Origin: Arenicola marina
Taxonomy: Eukaryota; Annelida; Polychaeta; Arenicolidae
Direction of reading: 5' to 3'
Assembly: GCA_964019135.1 (NCBI GenBank)
Contig: OZ025252.1
Location: forward strand, 43,588,156 to 43,652,155
DNA length: 64,000 bases
This document shows positions 13,101-22,100 of this stretch, piece after piece. A program made the translations under genes and the position numbers. The notes under the pieces were generated by a model. That model saw nothing but the letters and a program-made list of their open reading frames with translations, did not search any database and had not been told where the DNA came from. Positions within the stretch are counted from its first letter, which is position 1; each line of letters opens with the position of its first letter.

Positions 13101-16100
13101 TGTGCTCTGCTAGGCCAGTCCACGTGACGCGCTCAGGTATTGTGGGGTGTGCTCTGCTGGGCCAGTCCACGTGGCGCGCTCCGGTATTGTAGAGTGGGCT
13201 CTGCTAGGCCAGTCCACGTGGCGCGCTCCGGTATTGTGGAGTGTGCTCTGCTAGGCCAGTCCACGTGACGCGCTCCGGTATTGTGGAGTGTGCTCTGCTA
13301 GGCCAGTCCACGTGACGCGCTCAGGTATTGTGGGGTGTGCTCTGCTGGGCCAGTCCACGTGACGCGCTCCGGTATTGTGGAGTGGGCTCTGCTAGGCCAG
13401 TCCACGTGACGCGCTCCGGTATTGTGGAGTGTGCTCTGCTATGCCAGTCCACGTGACGCGCTCAGGTATTGTGGGGTGTGCTCTGCTGGGCCAGTCCACG
13501 TGGCGCGCTCCGGTATTGTGGAGTGTGCTCTGCTGGGCCAGTCCACGTGGCGCGCTCCGGTATTGTGGAGTGTGTTCTGCTAGGCCAGTCCACGTGACGC
13601 GCTCCGGTATTGTGGAGTGTGCTCTGCTGGGCCAGTCCACGTGGCGCGCTCAGGTATTGTGGAGTGTGCTCTGCTGGGCCAGTCCACGTGGCGCGCTCCG
13701 GTATTGTGGAGTGTGCTCTGCTAGGCCAGTCCACGTGGCGCGCTCCGGTATTGTGAAGTGTGCTCTGCTGGGCCAGTCCACGTGGCGCGCTCCGGTATTG
13801 TGGAGTGTGCTCTGCTAGGCCAGTCCACGCGGCGCGCTCCGGTATTGTGGAGTGTGCTCTGCTGGGCCAGTCCACGTGGCGCGCTCCGGTATTGTGGAGT
13901 GTTTTCTGCTAGGCCAGTCCACGTGACGCGCTCCGGTATTGTGGAGTGTGCTCTGCTGGGCCAGTCCACGTGGCGCGCTCCGGTATTGTGGAGTGTGCTC
14001 TGCTAGGCCAGTCCACGTGACGCGCTCAGGTATTGTGGGGTGTGCTCTGCTGGGCCAGTCCACGTGACGCGCTCCGGTATTGTGGAGTGGGCTCTGCTAG
14101 GCCAGTCCACGTGACGCGCTCCGGTATTGTGGAGTGTGCTCTGCTATGCCAGTCCACGTGACGCGCTCAGGTATTGTGGGGTGTGCTCTGCTGGGCCAGT
14201 CCACGTGGCGCGCTCCGGTATTGTGGAGTGTGCTCTGCTGGGCCAGTCCACGTGGCGCGCTCCGGTATTGTGGAGTGTGCTCTGCTAGGCCAGTCCACGT
14301 GGCGCGCTCCGGTATTGTGGAGTGTGCTCTGCTAGGCCAGTCCACGTGGCGCGCTCCGGTATTGTGGAGTGTGCTCTGCTGGGCCAGTCCACGTGGCGCG
14401 CTCCGGTATTGTGGAGTGTGCTCTGCTAGGCCAGTCCCCGCGGCGCGCTCCGGTATTGTGGAGTGTGCTCTGCTGGGCCAGTCCACGTGGCGCGCTCCGG
14501 TATTGTGGAGTGTTTTCTGCTAGGCCAGTCCACGTGACGCGCTCCGGTATTGTGGAGTGTGCTCTGCTGGGCCAGTCCACGTGGCGCGCTCCGGTATTGT
14601 GGAGTGTGCTCTGCTAGGCCAGTCCAAGTGGCGCGCTCAGGTATTGTGGAGTGTGCTCTGCTGGGCCAGTCCACGTGGCGCGCTCCGGTATGGTGGATTG
14701 TGCTCTGCTAGGCCAGTCCACGTGGCGCGCTCCGGTATTGTGGAGTGTGCTCTGCTAGGCCAGTCCACGCGGCGCGCTCCGGTATTGTGGAGTGTGCTCT
14801 GCTGGGCCAGTCCACGTGGCGCGCTCCGGTATTGTGGAGTGTTTTCTGCTAGGCCAGTCCACGTGACGCGCTCCGGTATTGTGGAGTGTGCTCTGCTGGG
14901 CCAGTCCACGTGGCGCGCTCCGGTATTGTGGAGTGTGCTCTGCTAGGCCAGTCCACGTGGCGCGCTCCGGTATGGTGGATTGTGCTCTGCTAGGCCAGTC
15001 CACGTGGCGCGCTCCGGTATTGTGGAGTGCGCTCTGCTAGGCCAGTCCACGTGGCGCGCTCCGGTATTGTGGAGTGTGCTCTGCTAGGCCAGTCTACGTG
15101 GCGCGCTCCGGTATGGTGGATTGTGCTCTGCTAGGCCAGTCCACGTGGCGCGCTCCGGTATTGTGGAGTGTGCTCTGCTAGGCCAGTCCACGTGGCGCGC
15201 TCCGGTATTGTGGAGTGTGCTCTGCTAGGCCAGTCCACGTGGCGCGCTCCGGTATTGTGGAGTGTGCTCTGCTAGGCCAGTCCACGCGGCGCGCTCCGGT
15301 ATTGTGGAGTGTGCTCTGTTGGGCCAGTCCACGTGGCGCGCTCCGGTATTGTGGAGTGTTTTCTGCTAGGCCAGTCCACGTGACGCGCTCCGGTATTGTG
15401 GAGTGTGCTCTGCTGGGCCAGTCCACGTGGCGCGCTCCGGTATTGTGGAGTGTGCTCTGCTAGGCCAGTCCAAGTGGCGCGCTCAGGTATTGTGGAGTGT
15501 GCTCTGCTGGGCCAGTCCACGTGGCGCGCTCCGGTATGGTGGATTGTGCTCTGCTAGGCCAGTCCACGTGGCGCGCTCCGGTATTGTGGAGTGTGCTCTG
15601 CTAGGCCAGTCCACGCGGCGCGCTCCGGTATTGTGGAGTGTGCTCTGCTGGGCCAGTCCACGTGGCGCGCTCCGGTATTGTGGAGTGTTTTCTGCTAGGC
15701 CAGTCCACGTGACGCGCTCCGGTATTGTGGAGTGTGCTCTGCTGGGCCAGTCCACGTGGCGCGCTCCGGTATTGTGGAGTGTGCTCTGCTAGGCCAGTCC
15801 AAGTGGCGCGCTCAGGTATTGTGGAGTGTGCTCTGCTGGGCCAGTCCACGTGGCGCGCTCCGGTATGGTGGAGTGTGCTCTGCTAGGCTAGTCCACGTGG
15901 CGCGCTCCTTGTGGAGTGTGCTCTGCTAGGCCAGTCCACGTGGCGCGCTCCGGTATTGCGGAGTGTGCTCTGCTAGGCCAGTCCAAGTGGCGCACTCCGG
16001 TATTGTGGAGTGTGCTCTGCTAGGCCAGTCCACGTGGCGCGCTCCGGTATTGTGGAGTGTGCTCTGCTAGGCCAGTCCACGTGGTGCGCTCCGGTATTGT

Positions 16101-19100
16101 GGAGTGTGCTCTGCTAGGCCAGTCCACGTGGCGCGCTCCGGTATTGTGGAGTGTGCTCTGCTGGGCCAGTCCACGTGGCGCGCTCCGGTATTGTGGAGTG
16201 TGCTCTGCTAGACCAGTCCACGTGGCGCGCTCCGGTATTGTGGAGTGTGCTCTGCTGGGCCAGTCCACGTGGCGCGCACGAGGCTCGAAACCCTCCTGTG
16301 CAAACATATTCCATGCCTTTCTTCTCAAAGAGTAGTGGGACGTGGCTCCTCTCTGCCTTCTCAAAGAGTAGTGGGACATGGCTCCTCTCTGCCTTCTCAA
16401 AGAGTAGGGGGACATGGCTCCTCTCTGCCTTCTCAAAGAGTAGGGGGACATGGCTCCTCTCTGCTTTCTCAAAGAGTAGTGGGACTTGTCTCCTCTCTGT
16501 CTTCTCAAAGAATAGTGGGACATGGCTCCTCTCTGCCTTCTCAAAGAGTAGTGGGACATGGCTCCTCTCTGCCTTCTCAAAGAGTAGGGGGACATGGCTC
16601 CTCTCTGCCTTCTCAAAGAGTAGGGGGACATGGCTCCTCTCTGCCTTCTCAAAGAGTAGTGGGACTTGTCTCCTCTCTGTCTTCTCAAAGAATAGTGGGA
16701 CATGGCTCCTCTCTGCCTTCTCAAAGAGTAGGGGGACATGGCTCCTCTCTGCCTTCTCAAAGAGTAGTGGAACACCATCCTACCACCCCCGCGCTTTGTA
16801 CCATCTCGCCCGCGCTCATACCATCCTCTCGCCCCTGCGTTTTGCACCCTACCACCCGCGCACTTTGTACTCTCCCGCCCGCTCGCCTAGCACCCTCCCG
16901 CCCCGGCGTTTCGAACCCTCCGGCCCCCGGGCTTTGAGGCTTCCCTTCCTTTACTCCCCGTCGCCGACTCGCTTGCTGACCCCCACCCGCCACCACCAAT
17001 TATGCTTCTCTCGTTAAAGTATGATTCTACACAAAGTCCATTCAATAACTGATAAGTATCGTGTTGTAATTTGTATGATTGTTGAGACCGCACGATGCGA
17101 AACACTTCCGTAATTAAAATGCACCTTTAGTAAGTGTGCATAATTTGTAGCAAAGCGGCTAATGTAAGTTCTTCATTTATCATTTCAGTCTACCCCTCTA
17201 CTAACAATCAGTTGGGTCAGAGAAGTTGTGAGTACCCTGTTCCATGAAGCTCATTTTGTGTTCATTATTGTTGTTTGACTCCGTGAAACTAAAATATTGT
17301 TACAGTTGTTGGAGTATTATGACCCAGATATTAGATTGCCAGAATTGATTCAACGTCGAAGTCAAATAATTTATTCAGAACTGTTAAATTACCAGAGCTG
17401 TTAGATTAGAATGTCAGAGCTGTTATCGGAGCTGTTAAAAGTGTCAGAGCTGTTCGAATGTCAGAGCTGTTCGTATGTCAGAGCTGTCAGAAGGCCAGAG
17501 CTGTCAGAATGCCAGAGCTGTTCGAATGCCAGAGCTGTCAGAATGCCAGAGCTGTTCGAATGCCAGAGCTTTCAGAATGCCAGAGCTGTTAGATTACCAG
17601 CACTGTAATAACGTCAGTGGTTAGAACGCCAGAAAAGTTAGGTTGCCAGAGCTGTTGACTGGACGGTGGCCGTGTCCGTGTTGCCCTGTATGCAGAGTGA
17701 GGTTCACGGCACGATCGACCTGACAACCAACGTGGAGCCGTTGTTCATCACCGCCTACACGGCTGTCACCACAAACATGACTGGCCTCAGGTAAGTATGG
17801 CTCCATATGTCCCACCTACTATAGACCATATAGTCGACAAGTGAGGCGTTCATTAAGACGGAAATCTCGATTTTCGTCTTGTGTCGGTGTCTTCCGTTCT
17901 TCTGTGAGTCTGTCTGTTTGTCTGTCTGTCACGTTATCGACTTCCAAATTTACAAAAAGATGCGGAATGACCATCGTCAGGCTAAGTTCGTAGATGGACC
18001 ATGTAGGTCAAAGGTCAAGGTTACAGGAATTTTTCGAAATTTGCTTAACCATTGAAAGATAGGACTAAAAATTGGAAAAATCACTATAGCGTTCACATTT
18101 TTCACTTATTCACGCTCAAAATTATTTCACGTATTGGGCTTATAAGTACCTTGTATATAGTCTTGCAACTCGGTCAAATAGTTGTTCTGCAAAAAAATCC
18201 CAAACTTTAATTTTGGACCCTTTTGGCGGGAAATGGCATCCTCAATTTCTCCATGAGGGGGACACGTCAGACAAACGACACCTGGCGTCCAACATGCCAA
18301 CATGTTAGTATTTGGGCGCGAAGTATAATATTGATCAAGGTCACGCTTTCAAGGTCAAAGTCACGAAACATGTTTTCCAGCGTAAATATTTGATCTAGAG
18401 ATCCGCTGTATTTTTTTTAAGTATTCCTCAGAGAGAGGCGCAAACGCATTATTGACTTAGATTCTATCTCATACGAGTCATACATAGTTTTCGAGTTATT
18501 ATTAGATCAAATTTTTAATTTACGGAAAGTGCAAAAAATCGCGGTGACGATATGAATGCAGATAGATGACCCGTATGTGGTGGAATAGGTACCGATGTTA
18601 GTGACATCATGTGTGCCAAGTGGCATCGAAATCGAATCAGTAGTTTGGACGCTAGAAAATAATCACATTTTAACATGGCCAATCCCATCACAAAGCCTCG
18701 ACGTTTCGGCCTATAACCCGGTCAATATTGCATGTACATAGCCGCAGTCGGTACTAACATGTTCAATTTGCAACTATCACCCCGATTTTCGTCTTTCTTC
18801 TCAAGCTATGCTTGACAATGACTAATATATTCATCATTATTAGTATCCATCGTTATGAAACATCTTGGCTAGCTAAAGAGCTTGGGTTTAATTTGGTTTA
18901 TAAGGATTTGAGCAAGGCGGCGCGAATTGATGAACACAATGGGCGTGGTGAGAGCTGAAGATTCAAGTACTTCATGTTGGGTCATGCAAGGTCACGCATG
19001 TGGCACAGACATGGGGTAATCGTAATCAGTAATCGTAATCGATTGTAATCGATTACATGTTCCATGTAATCGTAATCGATTACATTGGTTTTAAAAGCAA

Positions 19101-22100
19101 TGTAATCGTAATCGATTACATTGCTAATGTAATCGTAATCAGGATTACTTTTGATGATTACTTCACAATGTTCACTCAGACTGTTTTAGTCTCCAAACTG
19201 AGCTTCACACTTTCTATCTCGTCAGTATCATAAGTGGAAACTGGCCACTGCAGTCCTACAGTAGAGACGCCCCCCCCCCCACCTCCCAACCACCCTTCGG
19301 CTCCTTCCTGCCCCATCCGAGACATAACCAGACATAATAATTAAGCCGGCTGGGTAAACGAAAGTAGACCCCTATTCTAATTCCATACTTATATTGTTTA
19401 CATTGGATAACTAGGGATGGTCCAGAGCCACCTGTGTTATTGGGAGTGGGTGGGTGGGGGCTTGATGGAATGGTATTAGATGCTTGTATTATTGTTCTCT
19501 GTATAGATGGATTAGAAGAGGTGTTGTTATAAAACGAACTTGACCGGGTTCAGTACTGGGGCGCGGCGACGTATGGTATAGATACCTCCCTCTATTACCT
19601 GCCATTTTACATAGAGACCATAAGTTGTGTTACGCAACATACCTCCTTCTAAGGAAGATAAGAATAAATCCAGTGGATCTGTATCAAAAATATATAATGT
19701 TAATAACCTTTATAGTTAGGATTTGATTCATTAAGATTATTTAAATAACTTATGATCGAGGGTTGTTCTTCACCAAGTGATTACCGTGGGTTGTAACCCT
19801 CATTAAATATGCTCAACAATTGCTCCCGTTGGAAATTAAATGCACAGCCCTATGATCAGAAATCTGCCGCTCTCGTGCAGGGATGTAGCCTCGCTATTCC
19901 AATGTTCGCTTTTTGTGGAAATATCTACTTAAAGGTCTAATTCAGAGCCCATATATGAAAACACATAGAAATTAATCATGATTATAATCATGATTACTTT
20001 CAATGTAATCGTAATCGATTACTTTCATATTTCCTGTAATCGTAATCGTAATCGATTACATTTACAATGTAATCACCCCATGCCTGATGTGGCATACTTG
20101 TATAGTAAAGGGAAACATTCCATGTTAGAGCCCACGCGAGAGTATTATTGTAGTAAATGGCATGCGTGAGTGAGGCGTGAGCTATGCTGAAACAATGGAT
20201 CGCACTCACATGGAAGAACAACCATATTAAACTTCGAAAACGGTTCCTTTACTTAGATCTCTGTGAGACTTACTGGGCTAAGTCTATAAGGGCAGTCGCG
20301 TAATACTGGGTGCATTTCTTTGGGCCAGGACCGATATCTAGTCCGGTACCTCCTATCACACGGATCGTATCGATAGCGATTCACCACTTTCGTTCACGTC
20401 CAGTGCACTGAAACCAACCTAGTCTTTTCAATCAGCCGCCTTCTTTTCCCGAATGCCCCATGTGGTTTGAGCGGTAAACAATCAGCATGCCTATTGAATG
20501 CGCGCGCATCCAACCCCTGCGAAACATGTGTCGGGGGTACACCGATGCACGTATTCGGGTTACCTGAGGGACATACCGGGCTACCAAAGAAATGGGCCCA
20601 TTGTGTCACAATTGCGTCCATCCCGGTATCTTTTATTCAGGAATGACTTTCGCCGACTGGTTGGAGCAGACCCGGAACCAAAGAAATGTTTCTGGTACCC
20701 TGACGCAGTACAAGACCTCGTAAGTGTCCTTCCTGTGTTAGACATTACCATGATAATCACAGGAGACTCAGTAAGTGCTTATATTTTCAAAGAACAATGT
20801 AACATACGTCCGAAAAGGATTAATTGAAAACTGTTTCTACGTACTTTTACAACCAATTTTAACACGAAATTGAAAGGGAGCATGGATTTCTCTCGAGAAG
20901 TTAAAGTTGGAACTGAAAAAAAATTCGAAGCAAAATGTTCACCTCTCGTTATTTATTCACGCGAGTAGAGAGGTAAGTGAACCTGAAGCGCTTCTACCGG
21001 TGAACAATATGTGAACAGTTTATGATTCATGACCACATTTTAAGGAGACTTATAAAGTTAGTAGACTGCCGAGAAGTAAAGTTTATAATGATATTATGTG
21101 ATATTAATCTCTGACAGATCGCGCTATGGAGACAATAATTCGTCTAGGGATCGACTTAGTTGCCAGTATTGTGTTGCACCCGATCTTTGCAGGGAGGACT
21201 TCGATACAGGGCCCAGTACACTATGCCCGAAGATGGCTGGTTTGGTTTCTTTATATCGGTAAGAAGGACCTTCTAAACAGTGTAATCCGGAACTCAGTAC
21301 TTTTTTGCCAAAAGATTTCGACCTATGTATACAGTGCATCTTCTCACAAGAGATCTCAAATTTAACAGTGCATCTTAGGTTTCAAATGGGGGGCTCCCGA
21401 TTAAGCCCCCTGGATGCCACTAGATGGCAGCACAACTCATCAGCTAACTACGAATAGGCTCACTAGATGGCGTTACTTTATGCATGTTGTGCGGGCGACA
21501 GCACCGACCATATCGTGGTAGCAAGCCCAGTGGCGGATCTAGGGGGGGGGGGGGTTAGGGGGGTTGCAACCCTCCCCCCCTTGGGAACCAGAACATACAA
21601 CATACATGTTAACATACATGTTAAAGTCCCAAGTCTTCAGAGAGCAGCCCCCCCCCCCTTGGAAAACTGAACATACACTGTTAAAGTCGGGTTCCCCCCC
21701 GGTCACAGGTCTTCAGAGCAAAATTGACTGTTAATGTCGGCTTCTCCGAGCACGCCCTCCCCACCCCCACCCCCGGTCGGAAGTTTTTCAGAGAGCACAC
21801 CCCTCGGTCGGAAGTTTTCAGAGAGCCCCCCCCCCCCCTTGGCAAATTCCTAGATCCACCCCTAAATTTAAGCGACCAGCTATGTTTAGAAAAAAATTCC
21901 ATCATAGCTGGTAGGTTAAGGTGAGAAGTACTCATCTCTGAAACTGACAAGAAAGTGACATTCTGCTTCAATTGTCGGACTTGTTACATACAGGTCGGAC
22001 ATGACGCACGTAAAAACTTTTTTCGCCACACGATTGGATGAAAGCAACAGTGACGTCAATGAATGATTGAGAGCCTAGAACGATCTAGTTGTCAACCAAT

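Noticed and set aside
11826-16335. Many 82-137 residue ORFs on both strands
   Set aside because: They are phase-cycling readings of the 47-bp unit.
17190-17228. Micro-exon of the AprA-like gene
   Set aside because: Acceptor and donor are good, but none of the readings fits the family and the phase would have to be assumed.
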